Assembly: GCA_027483785.1 (NCBI GenBank)
Contig: JAIXTU010000174.1
Span: 1-12,911 of the forward strand
From: Flavobacterium sp.
GTDB lineage: Bacteria > Bacteroidota > Bacteroidia > Flavobacteriales > Flavobacteriaceae
Length of the DNA stretch: 12,911 bases
Direction: 5' to 3'
Positions 1-8,126 of the stretch are shown piece by piece. The notes beneath the pieces are model-generated. The model had not been told where the DNA came from, did no database searches, and saw only the letters and a list, made by a program, of their open reading frames with translations. The number at the start of each line of letters is the position of its first letter. Within the stretch, counting starts at the first letter, position 1. The position numbers and the translations under genes are program-made.

Positions 1-214
1 AGAGAATATCTTTGAATACGATCTCTTTATTTACAATCGATACGGCAGGAAAGTTTGGTCGGGTAATTGGAGAACAGGAATTTGGCGTGGAAAAAGCAAT
101 GTCCAAGCTTGGCAGTCCGACGAATTACCTGAAGGAACCTATTATTACGTTTTGTATTTGAATGCTGAAGAATTTCCGGAACCTTTAACCGGTTTCATTC
201 ATTTGACTCGTTAA
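1..214 (+). CDS. C-terminal end of a secreted protein with T9SS type B sorting domain (5' truncated by window)
   Basis: This is the last 70 codons of a gene that begins before the window; the reading frame starts at base 2 and ends with TAA at 212-214. The peptide contains LFIYNRYGRKVW, then GTYYYVLYLN, and ends GFIHLTR. This is the order seen in the gliding-motility-associated C-terminal domain (CHU_C/TIGR04131 type): an IYNRWG-like strand, a W-x-G-like turn, a P-x-GTYYY strand and a terminal GxIxLxR. In Bacteroidota this domain directs large proteins through the outer membrane by the type IX secretion system, often in the SprF/PorP-dependent branch. The passenger domain is outside the window, so the protein's own function (commonly adhesin, PKD-repeat or enzyme) cannot be told. 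It converges with the next gene with only 3 bases between stop codons, and no terminator hairpin fits there. Confidence 0.85.
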   Translation, partial: ENIFEYDLFIYNRYGRKVWSGNWRTGIWRGKSNVQAWQSDELPEGTYYYVLYLNAEEFPEPLTGFIHLTR

Positions 215-217
215 GCC

Positions 218-859
218 TTATTCGCGAATCAAAACCATCGTAGCTGTATCGCCTGAATTCATATCCCAAAATGCGTTGGCCAGCACATTTCCAGCTTTAT
301 CGACAATTTCGTACTGCGCAGTATTTGGTCCGCTGTCTCCTTCGTTGATTACCTTAAAATCGATGTAATTGTAACCTTTGTCGAGCTGTAATTCAATACC
401 TTGAAAACCGCCAGTAAGTGTGAGTCTGTTGGCAATTAAAGTTTCATTCCAAGTAATCCGAATTTGATCACCGTCGATGGCCTGCGAATCTCTGCAGCGA
501 ATGTAAACACTTTTGGTTTTAACTTTTATTGTTCCCAGAGACTGCTTTTTTCGCTGCGGTTTAATCTTATTAAGTTCGTTTTCAAACACTTTTGTAAACT
601 CGCGCGAATTGCTCATAAACTCGTTCGAGGGTGTCAGGCTCAACGGTTTTTCCTCAACAATAGGTTTGTTACTTTCAGGTTTTAAAACTTCCGGCATTAT
701 AGTACTTTTCTCCTTATCGTCTGGTTTTTGAACTTCCTTTGGCGCCGCTTTCGGCGTTACGGGAGCTATTCCTACCGAACGTTTTCCGGTATCAAATTGT
801 GCAAAAACACTACCCGATAGCAAACCAAAAAGTGCGATATATAATTTACCAAACTTCAT
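218..859 (-). CDS. Small secreted protein of unknown function, Bacteroidota-type C-terminal beta domain
   Basis: The product is 213 residues. Residues 1-20 form a signal peptide (basic MKFGK, a hydrophobic stretch, then SVFA before Q21), so it should be exported to the periplasm or outer surface; no lipobox cysteine follows. Residues about 22-105 are low complexity, rich in Lys, Pro and Glu, and probably a flexible linker. Residues about 115-213 form a compact, strand-rich domain with the segments CRDSQAIDGDQIRITWN, KGYNYIDFKVINEG and DSGPNTAQYEIVD. I recognise this pattern (a 'DGD..R...N' strand, then 'NxGxSGPNTA') from uncharacterised secreted proteins of flavobacteria, from memory rather than from a search. 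It lies 59 bases downstream of the amylase gene on the same strand and could be co-transcribed, but it also has a good promoter box just before its ATG. The function is unknown; a cell-surface or binding role is only a guess. Confidence 0.8.
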   Translation of the reverse strand: MKFGKLYIALFGLLSGSVFAQFDTGKRSVGIAPVTPKAAPKEVQKPDDKEKSTIMPEVLKPESNKPIVEEKPLSLTPSNEFMSNSREFTKVFENELNKIKPQRKKQSLGTIKVKTKSVYIRCRDSQAIDGDQIRITWNETLIANRLTLTGGFQGIELQLDKGYNYIDFKVINEGDSGPNTAQYEIVDKAGNVLANAFWDMNSGDTATMVLIRE

Positions 860-863
860 ACTA

Positions 864-871
864 CAAATTTA
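864..871 (-). promoter_or_regulatory. Bacteroidota -7 box directly before the small secreted protein
   Basis: On the minus strand bases 871-864 read TAAATTTG, a perfect match to the Bacteroidota -7 element TAnnTTTG. Only four bases (TAGT) separate it from the ATG at 859, so the expected transcription start falls at or next to the start codon. At the usual 19-base spacing the -33 position (894-891) reads CACT, not TTTG, so the promoter is only half supported. Confidence 0.45.
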
Positions 872-918
872 GCGTATCCACGCCAAGTTCAGTGTAAACT
901 AACGTTTTGTTAGCAGTT

Positions 919-2793
919 TTATTTCTGTACTTCCAAAATTACTGACTCCGACGGCGCTAATTTTAACTTTACAAAACCCTTGCCATTTTTAACTTCTAGC
1001 GTTGAAGTATGCTCCCCGTACAGTTTTTCTTTTAAAGAATACGAACCGTCTTTAAATTTCCATGTCTTAATCAATGCTTCAGGAACTTCCAAAGTAAAGT
1101 CGGCTTCGCTTACCCATGAGAAATTTGTTACAATCAGCAATTTTTGCTTTGCAGAATAACGCGCAAACGAATACAAACCGGGCTTATACTGCTCGCTTTG
1201 CTTTCTGTTTTCTGTTTGCAATTCTACGAAAGTGCCCGTCATGGCATCAGCTTCTAAAGTAAAGTTGAGTAATCTCTTGTAAAAATCGCGGAGCTTTTTC
1301 TCCGAATCGCTCAATGCACCGCCGTCAAAACGTCCGCTGTTCATCCAACGTTGGTGACTCGGCACTCCAGCATAATCAAAAATCGTTGTACGCGTCGGCT
1401 TTCCAAATCCCGAATCTAAATCGCCACGCTCTCCTACTTCCTGACCAAAGTAAATCATCGTTGGCGAACTACTGATCGTGGCAGAAAGTACCATCAAAGG
1501 CATCCCTTTTTCTGGAGTTCCAGCGAAAGCATCCGAAGCCAAGCGCTGCTCGTCGTGATTGTCTAGGAAATGAAGTAAATGATGTTCGATATCTTGAAAA
1601 CGATTCTGAATATCGGTTACCGGATCAGGTAAACTCTTTCCTTGAACGACTTCTTTCAACTTGTCGTATAAATCAACTTTATCGTACAAATAATCCATTT
1701 TCCCCAATTTAATGTAATTGCGGTATTCGTTCGGATTGTAAACTTCTGCCAATAAAAAGGCATCCGGATTCTTCATTTTAATGGAGGAATTCATAAAACT
1801 CCAAAACTCATACGGAACCATTTCGGCCATATCGTAGCGAAATCCATCGACGCCTTTGGCAATCCAATATAAAGCAATGTCTCTAAATTTAATCCACGAA
1901 GAAGGAACCGACTTATCTTTCCAAAATTCAAAATGAGCTTTGTAATCTTTGGCGTCGTATCCTGCCGGCAATTCGGGAAAATCTTTACTTCCGTCGGGTC
2001 GAATGCCGTAATTGATTTTAACGGTTTCGTACCAGTCGTTGATGTCTGGCTGCGCTAATCGGCTGCCATTTCCTGTCCATTTTGCGGGAACTTCATCAAA
2101 ATAACCATCTGAACCGGGAGCAGGATCGCCTCCTAATGGTTTGTAATCCGGGCTGTACGGAACTTTAAACGAAGAATTTGGAATGTAGTAGAAGTTATTA
2201 TCACGGGCGTATTCCACGGAAGTGTCGTCGTCTGCACCAAAATCGCGAACTCCCGGCGGATTGCTTTTTCCTTCGTAACGGCGCGCCACGTGATTAGGAA
2301 CGATATCTATCAATAATTTAAGACCTGCTTTATGAGTTCGATCGATTAAGGCTTCAAATTCAGCTAAACGATTCGCCGGATCAACAGCCAAATCGGGATT
2401 CAAATTGTAGTAATCTTTAACCGCATAAGGTGAACCGGCACGACCTTTAACCACATCCGGATCGTCGTTTGAAATTCCGTATTTAGTGTAATCGCCAACT
2501 AAGGCATGATGCGGTACGCCGGTGTACCAAATATGAGTGACGCCTAATTTCTTTATTTCATCAAGAGCAACTTCGGTAAAATCAGCAAACTTACCTACTC
2601 CATTTTCCACTTTAGTTCCCCACGGCTTATTGGTCTGATTCGTATTGCCAAATAATCGGGTAAAGACTTGATAAACAACTTTTTTCTGAACTTTCTCTGA
2701 CACTTTCTTATCTTTTTTTGATTGAGCATTAACCGACTGTGCATTGATTCCTACCATTGCAGCCAATACCAAAAGCTTGATTGTTTGTTTCAT
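919..2793 (-). CDS. GH13 alpha-amylase family glycoside hydrolase, exported
   Basis: The product is 624 residues from ATG 2793. This start is chosen because it opens a good signal peptide (MKQTIKLLVLAAM...SVNA, cleavage near residue 23); an in-frame TTG at 2856 would bury it behind 21 polar residues. All four GH13 regions are present: DIVPNH at 163-168, GFRYD at 317-321 with nucleophile D321, LLAEVY with acid/base E350, and FLDNHD at 409-414 with D414. The TIM barrel starts near VVYQVFTRLFG (39-49), and a C-terminal beta domain covers roughly the last 90 residues. It should hydrolyse alpha-1,4-glucans or maltodextrins in the periplasm or outside the cell; the exact specificity and GH13 subfamily cannot be read by eye. 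No lipobox and no T9SS sorting domain is seen, so a soluble periplasmic enzyme is likeliest. No SusC/SusD genes lie within the window. The small secreted protein follows 59 bases downstream. Confidence 0.92.
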   Translation of the reverse strand: MKQTIKLLVLAAMVGINAQSVNAQSKKDKKVSEKVQKKVVYQVFTRLFGNTNQTNKPWGTKVENGVGKFADFTEVALDEIKKLGVTHIWYTGVPHHALVGDYTKYGISNDDPDVVKGRAGSPYAVKDYYNLNPDLAVDPANRLAEFEALIDRTHKAGLKLLIDIVPNHVARRYEGKSNPPGVRDFGADDDTSVEYARDNNFYYIPNSSFKVPYSPDYKPLGGDPAPGSDGYFDEVPAKWTGNGSRLAQPDINDWYETVKINYGIRPDGSKDFPELPAGYDAKDYKAHFEFWKDKSVPSSWIKFRDIALYWIAKGVDGFRYDMAEMVPYEFWSFMNSSIKMKNPDAFLLAEVYNPNEYRNYIKLGKMDYLYDKVDLYDKLKEVVQGKSLPDPVTDIQNRFQDIEHHLLHFLDNHDEQRLASDAFAGTPEKGMPLMVLSATISSSPTMIYFGQEVGERGDLDSGFGKPTRTTIFDYAGVPSHQRWMNSGRFDGGALSDSEKKLRDFYKRLLNFTLEADAMTGTFVELQTENRKQSEQYKPGLYSFARYSAKQKLLIVTNFSWVSEADFTLEVPEALIKTWKFKDGSYSLKEKLYGEHTSTLEVKNGKGFVKLKLAPSESVILEVQK

Positions 2794-2896
2794 AACTAAC
2801 TTTCTTTCGCTGCTAATGTCGCAATATTTGGTATTAGCACATAGCCTCTTTGGCAAAAATTTTTGTTAAGCCAACTGCCACCTCTCTGCAAAGCAC

Positions 2897-2904
2897 TATT
2901 TTTG
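2897..2904 (+). promoter_or_regulatory. Candidate -7 box for the OstA-like/aminotransferase operon
   Basis: Bases 2897-2904 read TATTTTTG, matching TAnnTTTG exactly. The position 19 bases upstream (2874-2877) reads ACTG, only half of TTTG. Transcription would start near 2909, about 13 bases before the TTG start at 2922. If correct, it supports the downstream start codon, because the alternative TTG at 2850 would lie upstream of the transcript. No equally good box was found for the divergent amylase gene; the nearest is AATTTTTG on the minus strand at 2861-2854. Confidence 0.45.
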
Positions 2905-2921
2905 CCGCAAATTACAAGTCA

Positions 2922-4550
2922 TTGAAATATTCAATTCTATTCCTTTTTCTGCTTTTTTCGTTTTGCAATTTTGAAGTGACCGCGCAAAACAAACCCATAG
3001 TGGTAGAAAATGCCGATAATTTCGATGTAGATGAACTGCAAATGCCCGATGCTGTTTTGCTCACGGGCAATGTACTCGTACGCCACGAAGGAGCTACCTT
3101 GCGCTGCAATAAGGCGTACTTTTTTAAGAAAGAAAATTACATTAAAGCATTTGGTGATGTTGTTTTAAATCAAGGTGATACGCTGCATTTAAATAGCGAT
3201 TATGCCGAGTATGCTGGAAATTTAAAACAAGCATTTGCAACCGGAAACCCAATACTGCGTTCGCCAGAATTTACACTCACTACAGATACGATTAATTTCG
3301 ATCGGAACATTCAGCAAGCGTACTACAAAAATTACGGGAAAATCGTTAATAAAGAAACTACACTTACCAGTAAATCAGGTCGTTACTTTGCAAGTGAAAA
3401 AAAATTTCGCTTCCTCACAGCTGTAACGGTAACCAATCCGAAAGTGGTTATAAAAAGTAATCATTTGGATTATTATTCCAATTCCGGACATTCGTATCTG
3501 CTTGGCGCATCGACCGTTACCAGTAAGGAAGATTTCATTTACACCGAAAAAGGATTTTACGACACTAAGAAAAACATTGCGCATTTTCTCCGAAAGTCTT
3601 ATATCAAGTATAAAGACCGTAAAATCGACGGCGATTCGCTGTATTACGATAAAAATCGGGAATTTGCATCGGCTTCGCACTACGTAAAAATTACCGATAC
3701 CATCAATAAAGGCGTGGTTCGCGGACATTATGCCGAGCTTTATAAGGCCAAAGATTCGATGTTTGTTACGCGAAAAGCGGTGGCAGTTTCGTTGATGGAA
3801 AACGACAGTGTGTACATTCACGGTACGCGATTAATGCTCACCGGAAAACCCGAAAACCGAATTATTCGAGCGTTTAAAAATGCGCGCTTTTTCAAATCGG
3901 ATATGAACGGAAAATGCGACTCCATTCATTCTTCCACGAAAGTGGGACTCACCAAACTAATAGGTAGACCCATTATTTGGAACAAAAAAAATCAAGTAAC
4001 TGGCGATGTCATACACCTGATTGCCAATTTAGAAACTGAAAAAATCGATTCGCTTAAAGTTTTAAATAACGCCTTTATAATTTCAAAAGATACGATTGGA
4101 ACCGGCTATAATCAAGTCAAGGGCTTGGATCTGTACGGAAAATTCAAAGACGACAAACTGCATGATGTGACCTTAGTTAAAAACACGGAAATCCTGTATT
4201 TCATGCGCGACGACAAGGACGAGCTCATCGGAATTAACAAAAGCGTAAGTTCGAAGATAAATTTGATTTTGGAAGATTCGAAAATTGAAACGATTACGCA
4301 GTACGACCGACCGGAAGGCCAAATGTATCCCGAAAAAGAACTTCCCGAAAATGCACGCCGACTTCGAGGTTTTATTTGGAGAGAAGACGAAATGATCAGA
4401 AATAAAGACGATGTTTTTCCTGAAGACGAGCTCAAATGGGACGAAATTGCTAGGAAATACCGCGAGAAAGCAGAGAAATCGGCCGACAAACCCATAGCCG
4501 TTCGAAAGGAAACCAGCGAGTACGATAAAAATGCGAAGAAAGGAAAATAA
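2922..4550 (+). CDS. OstA/LptA-like periplasmic protein (probable LPS-transport family)
   Basis: The product is 542 residues if started at TTG 2922. No ATG occurs in frame before the mature protein, so a non-ATG start is required. TTG 2922 gives MKYSILFLFLLFSF...VTAQ, a textbook signal peptide of 22 residues, whereas TTG 2850 adds 24 polar residues in front. After cleavage the chain is dominated by short repeated beta segments of the OstA/LptA type: MPDAVLLTGNVLVRHEGA, NYIKAFGDVVLNQGDTL, SDYAEYAGNLKQAFATGNP, and similar later on (DGDSLYYDKNREFASA, KGVVRGHYAELY). These build the beta-jellyroll that carries lipopolysaccharide between inner and outer membrane in LptA/LptD. In Bacteroidota a stand-alone OstA-like protein of about this length is usual, much longer than E. 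coli LptA. The last about 60 residues are charged (Lys/Glu/Arg rich). The LPS-transport role is inferred from the family. The gene heads an operon with the aminotransferase. Confidence 0.85.
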   Translation: MKYSILFLFLLFSFCNFEVTAQNKPIVVENADNFDVDELQMPDAVLLTGNVLVRHEGATLRCNKAYFFKKENYIKAFGDVVLNQGDTLHLNSDYAEYAGNLKQAFATGNPILRSPEFTLTTDTINFDRNIQQAYYKNYGKIVNKETTLTSKSGRYFASEKKFRFLTAVTVTNPKVVIKSNHLDYYSNSGHSYLLGASTVTSKEDFIYTEKGFYDTKKNIAHFLRKSYIKYKDRKIDGDSLYYDKNREFASASHYVKITDTINKGVVRGHYAELYKAKDSMFVTRKAVAVSLMENDSVYIHGTRLMLTGKPENRIIRAFKNARFFKSDMNGKCDSIHSSTKVGLTKLIGRPIIWNKKNQVTGDVIHLIANLETEKIDSLKVLNNAFIISKDTIGTGYNQVKGLDLYGKFKDDKLHDVTLVKNTEILYFMRDDKDELIGINKSVSSKINLILEDSKIETITQYDRPEGQMYPEKELPENARRLRGFIWREDEMIRNKDDVFPEDELKWDEIARKYREKAEKSADKPIAVRKETSEYDKNAKKGK

Positions 4551-4551
4551 A

Positions 4552-5745
4552 ATGCTGACGGATTTTTTTAAATATCAAGCCCAAACCACGCCACATCCGC
4601 TAGGAATGGAGGTTTCGCATGCCAAAGGAAGCTACATCTACGACATCCACGGACAGGCATATCTCGATTTTGTGGCAGGAGTTTCGGCAACTTCGGTAGG
4701 CCATTGCCATCCGTACTTAAACGACGCCATTAAGAAACAGCTCGATTTGTACAGCCACGTAATGGTGTATGGCGAATTTGCGCAACATCCGGCTGTTGAA
4801 TATTGCAAACGACTTCAGAAATATTTGCCACCTCCGCTAGAGAAAATTTATTTGGTTAATTCAGGAACCGAAGCAACTGAAGGAGCATTGAAATTAGCGC
4901 GCCGAATTACGGGTAGATCGGAACTGATTTCGTGCCATAACGCCTACCACGGAAATACCATGGGCTCGTTGAGCGTGATGGGTTACGAAGAACGTAAACA
5001 AGTTTTTCGTCCGTTAATTCCTGACGTGCGTTTTATTACATTCAATAATTTACCTGATTTAGAACACATTACAGAGAAAACCGCCGGTGTAATTGTGGAA
5101 AGCATACAAGGTGGTGCAGGCTTTATTCAACCGGAAAACGAGTATTTAATCAAGTTAAGTAAGCGTTGTAAAGAAGTTGGTGCCGTTTTAATCATAGACG
5201 AAATACAACCAGGTTTTGGAAGAACGGGAACCTTTTTCGGTTTTGAAAATTTTGGAATAGTTCCCGATATCGTTATTGTGGGAAAGGGAATGTCTGGTGG
5301 TATGCCGGTAGGTGCCTTTATGGCTTCCGCAGAACACATGGATTTATTGCAGGATCAACCAAAATTAGGACACATAACCACTTTTGGCGGACATCCCGTT
5401 ATCGCTGCTGCTGCTTTGGCTACGCTAGAAATTATCGAACAAGAGAGGTTAATGCCGCTCGCTTTGGAAAAAGAAGCCTTATTTCGCAAATTACTTGTTC
5501 ACCCGCTGATTAACGAAGTGCGTGGTCGTGGCTTAATGTTGGCTGCCATGACGAGCGATGCCGCAGTAACCAACGAAGTAGTTTTGCGCTGTTACCGCCG
5601 TGGACTCATTTTATTTTGGCTCCTATTCGAAGGAAAAGCGGTTCGAATAACACCGCCGCTCACCATTAGTTTCGAAGAAATTGAAGCCGGCTGCGCCATT
5701 TTGCTGGAAGTTTTCGACGAATTGCTGTCAGAAGGTCATGTTTAA
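4552..5745 (+). CDS. Class III pyridoxal-phosphate aminotransferase
   Basis: The product is 397 residues. ATG 4552 is preferred over an in-frame ATG at 4531, because 4531 lies inside the upstream gene and adds only MRRKENK; AAGGA at 4540-4544 sits before 4552 as a possible ribosome site. Family signatures are clear: NSGTEATEGALKLAR at 103-117 (phosphate loop), YHGNTMGSLS at 132-141, the IIDEIQPGFGRTG block with D216 facing the pyridine nitrogen, VGKGMSGGMPVGA with Schiff-base K245, and TTFGGHP with T277. The enzyme transfers an amino group between an amino acid and a 2-oxo acid in the cytoplasm. Relatives include acetylornithine, ornithine and 4-aminobutyrate aminotransferases, and the substrate cannot be decided from the sequence. 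The start follows the OstA-like stop after one base, so translation is probably coupled. No terminator hairpin was found after its stop. Confidence 0.92.
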   Translation: MLTDFFKYQAQTTPHPLGMEVSHAKGSYIYDIHGQAYLDFVAGVSATSVGHCHPYLNDAIKKQLDLYSHVMVYGEFAQHPAVEYCKRLQKYLPPPLEKIYLVNSGTEATEGALKLARRITGRSELISCHNAYHGNTMGSLSVMGYEERKQVFRPLIPDVRFITFNNLPDLEHITEKTAGVIVESIQGGAGFIQPENEYLIKLSKRCKEVGAVLIIDEIQPGFGRTGTFFGFENFGIVPDIVIVGKGMSGGMPVGAFMASAEHMDLLQDQPKLGHITTFGGHPVIAAAALATLEIIEQERLMPLALEKEALFRKLLVHPLINEVRGRGLMLAAMTSDAAVTNEVVLRCYRRGLILFWLLFEGKAVRITPPLTISFEEIEAGCAILLEVFDELLSEGHV

Positions 5746-5919
5746 TACCTCCTTGCGCCATAAGTAACAACAATTTGCGTTTTAGTAAAGAAGAAGTTAG
5801 ACCTTTGCTAATTGGTATGCCTTTTGTTAATTAAATTGTTCACAAGAATAGTGTAACCGAGTAGTTAGGCGGCAAAGTGCTTTCTAATTTTAAATAGCCG
5901 AATTCTAAATCCCAGAGTT

Positions 5920-7323
5920 ATGCAATTAAGCAGCGAAGAAGAAGACTACAACCTGTCGTTATCGAAGTTTGAATCGATGCTGAAAACAAACAAAGTTTTG
6001 TTTTTCGACAGTGAGGAATTTGAAGATATAGTGCTTCACTACCTCGACATGGGAAAACTCAGCCTAGCTAAAAAAGCCCTGAAATTAGCACTCGAACAAC
6101 ATCCAAAATCCACAGGATTAAAGTTTGTTCAGGTGGAAATGCTCATATACGACGACAAGCTCGATCAGGCCGAAAAGCTGTTGAACGAGTTGTACGCCAT
6201 TGAACCTACCAACGAAGAAATCTTCATTCAAAAAGCAAGTATATATAGTAAACGCGACAATCATGACATGGCTGTTGAGATGCTAAAAACTGCTTTGGAA
6301 CATACCGACGACCTTGCCGATGTGTACAATTTACTCGGCATGGAATATCTTTTTATGGATAATTTGGAACTCGCTAAAGAGAATTTCATCCGCTGTTTAG
6401 AAGAAGATATCGAAGATCAAGGCGCCTTGTACAACATCGTGTACTGTTTCGAATTCTTGGATCAACACGAAGATGCCGTAATTTTCCTAAATTCCTACAT
6501 CGATAAAAATCCATACAGCGAAATAGCTTGGCATCAACTCGGACGGATTCTGTATGGCTTGAAACGCTACGAAGAAGCACTGCGTGCCTTTGATTATGCA
6601 ACCTTAATCGACGAAGAATTTGTAGGTGCTTATATGGAGAAAGCGAAATCGCTTGAACGCCTCAAACGCTACGACGAGGCCATTGAAGGTTATAAAAAAA
6701 CACTCGAACTCGACGACGCAACCTCATATGCCCTTTTGCGCATCGGGAAATGTTACGAACGGAAAGGCGATTCAGCTACTGCCTTAAAATACTACAACCG
6801 AACTGTGCATGAAGATCCGCAGCTTGATAAAGCTTGGATTTCCATCACCGATTTGTATCTCAATGCAAAAAATTACCGCAAGGCTTTGTATTTCGTAAAC
6901 AAAGCTCTGGAAATCGATAACGAAAACTTTCGTTATTGGAAACGCTACGCTACGATTAATCGCGCGTTGAATTTCTTTGAAGAAGCTGAAATGGGCTACA
7001 GAAAAGCAGTTGAATACGGCGACGATGAATTAGACACTTGGATTTATTGGGTAGATGTGCTGCAATTTCTTGGCGAATTCGAAAATTGCGTAGATGCTTT
7101 ATTGCAAGCCAAAGAATTTTATCCAGAAGCACCAGAAATTCTATACCGTTTGGCTGGTTTGTATTTGAGTTTCGATGAAGAAGAAGTTGGTCTTGAACTG
7201 CTAGAAGCAGCTTTGTTGCAAGACGCTGAAATGGTAACACTGTTCACCGATTACTATCCAACGGCTTGCGCCAACAAACGCGTTCGAAAACTTATTACCA
7301 AATACACTAAAACCGATTTATAA
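5920..7323 (+). CDS. Cytoplasmic tetratricopeptide-repeat (TPR) protein
   Basis: The product is 467 residues with no signal peptide or membrane segment, so it should be cytoplasmic. Almost the whole chain is helical-repeat sequence with TPR-type spacing (about 34 residues): GKLSLAKKALKLALEQHP (45-62), YNLLGMEYLFMDNLELAKEN (136-155), WHQLGRILYGLKRYEEALRA (204-223), AYMEKAKSLERLKRYDEAIE (237-256), ALLRIGKCYERKGDSATALK (271-290), and WISITDLYLNAKNYRKALYF (306-325), with weaker repeats to residue about 435. TPR arrays act as protein-binding scaffolds, and no enzymatic domain is attached. The start ATG 5920 follows a 174-base gap after the aminotransferase, so it probably has its own promoter; the best box I could find is TAATTTTA at 5885-5892 (one mismatch, no -33), which is weak. 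It is separated from aroE by one base. Its partner and role are unknown. Confidence 0.88.
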   Translation: MQLSSEEEDYNLSLSKFESMLKTNKVLFFDSEEFEDIVLHYLDMGKLSLAKKALKLALEQHPKSTGLKFVQVEMLIYDDKLDQAEKLLNELYAIEPTNEEIFIQKASIYSKRDNHDMAVEMLKTALEHTDDLADVYNLLGMEYLFMDNLELAKENFIRCLEEDIEDQGALYNIVYCFEFLDQHEDAVIFLNSYIDKNPYSEIAWHQLGRILYGLKRYEEALRAFDYATLIDEEFVGAYMEKAKSLERLKRYDEAIEGYKKTLELDDATSYALLRIGKCYERKGDSATALKYYNRTVHEDPQLDKAWISITDLYLNAKNYRKALYFVNKALEIDNENFRYWKRYATINRALNFFEEAEMGYRKAVEYGDDELDTWIYWVDVLQFLGEFENCVDALLQAKEFYPEAPEILYRLAGLYLSFDEEEVGLELLEAALLQDAEMVTLFTDYYPTACANKRVRKLITKYTKTDL

Positions 7324-7324
7324 A

Positions 7325-8077
7325 TTGAAAATCTTAGGTTTAATTGGTTCGAAACTCGGACACTCCTTCTCGCAGTCGTATTTTCAAAACAAGTTCGAAC
7401 AACTGCAAATAGACGATTGGAAGTACCTCAATTTTGAGTTAGAATCGATTTCAGAAATTGAACAATTAAAAGCCGATGAATCGGTAATTGGTTTTAATGT
7501 GACATTTCCCTACAAAAAAGAGATTTTGCCGTACTTGAGTACGCTGTCGGATACAGCCAAAAGTGCGCAAGCAGTTAATACCGTTTTCATCGATGCCGAC
7601 AGGCAATTGCACGGTTTTAATACCGACGTTTTTGGATTCTTAAAAAGTGTAAAAAACTGGACGGGCACTTCCGTGGAAAATGCACTTATTTTAGGAACGG
7701 GCGGCGCGGCCCAAGCGGTACGAACTGCGCTCGACAATCTGGAAATCAACAGCGCTTATGTGAGTCGTGATCCACATTTCGATTTGATGTATCATGAAAT
7801 TACGCGCGAAATCGTTTCAAATACGCAGCTTATTATCAATTGTACTCCCTTGGGAACATTTCCGAATGTTTCCGAAATGCCCGATTTCCCAATCGAATTT
7901 TTGAATGAAAATCATTTTGCGTACGACTTGGTGTACAATCCCGAAAAATCACTTTTCCTGACGAAAGCCGAGCAGCAAGGCGCGAAAATCAAAAACGGGC
8001 GGGAAATGCTCGAACTTCAAGCCGAAAAATCGTGGCAAATTTGGACTACCCTACTCGCACAATCTTCGCTGTTGTAA
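7325..8077 (+). CDS. aroE: Shikimate dehydrogenase (NADP+)
   Basis: The product is 250 residues, starting at TTG 7325, one base after the TPR stop; the N-terminus MKILGLIGSKLGHSFSQSYF is the expected AroE start, and no in-frame ATG lies near it. It reduces 3-dehydroshikimate to shikimate, the fourth step of the chorismate pathway. Signatures in order: SFS (14-16) for shikimate binding, NVTFPYK (58-64) with catalytic K64, AVNTV (83-87), GFNTD (97-101) with catalytic D101, the dinucleotide loop GTGGAAQA (124-131), NCTPLG (172-177), YDLVYNP (200-206), and NGREMLELQAEKSW (224-237). It is slightly shorter than E. coli AroE (about 272), as is usual for Bacteroidota. After NADP-loop strand beta2 it carries VSRDPHF, where many NADP-using AroEs have NRT/SRx, so preference for NADP is likely but not proven. 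Translation is probably coupled to the TPR gene. Confidence 0.95.
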   Translation: MKILGLIGSKLGHSFSQSYFQNKFEQLQIDDWKYLNFELESISEIEQLKADESVIGFNVTFPYKKEILPYLSTLSDTAKSAQAVNTVFIDADRQLHGFNTDVFGFLKSVKNWTGTSVENALILGTGGAAQAVRTALDNLEINSAYVSRDPHFDLMYHEITREIVSNTQLIINCTPLGTFPNVSEMPDFPIEFLNENHFAYDLVYNPEKSLFLTKAEQQGAKIKNGREMLELQAEKSWQIWTTLLAQSSLL

Positions 8078-8126
8078 CCGATCAAAATTAAAAAATCGAC
8101 AGTAACGCGTTAAATCAGCTATTTTC

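Noticed and set aside
896..919. Small inverted repeat CTAAC/GTTAG after the amylase stop as a terminator
   Set aside because: The stem is only 5 bp and AT-rich, and is followed by just three T. It is too weak to call; the downstream gene may be co-transcribed.
2794..2856. Extension of the amylase to a TTG at 2856
   Set aside because: It would place 21 polar residues before a well-formed signal peptide that starts at ATG 2793.
3375..3821. 148-codon minus-strand frame inside the OstA-like gene
   Set aside because: It lies wholly antisense to a gene with a clear family match and shows no recognisable domain or start signal.
5885..5892. TAATTTTA as a -7 box for the TPR gene
   Set aside because: It has one mismatch to TAnnTTTG and no TTTG at the right distance; AT-rich DNA gives such matches by chance.
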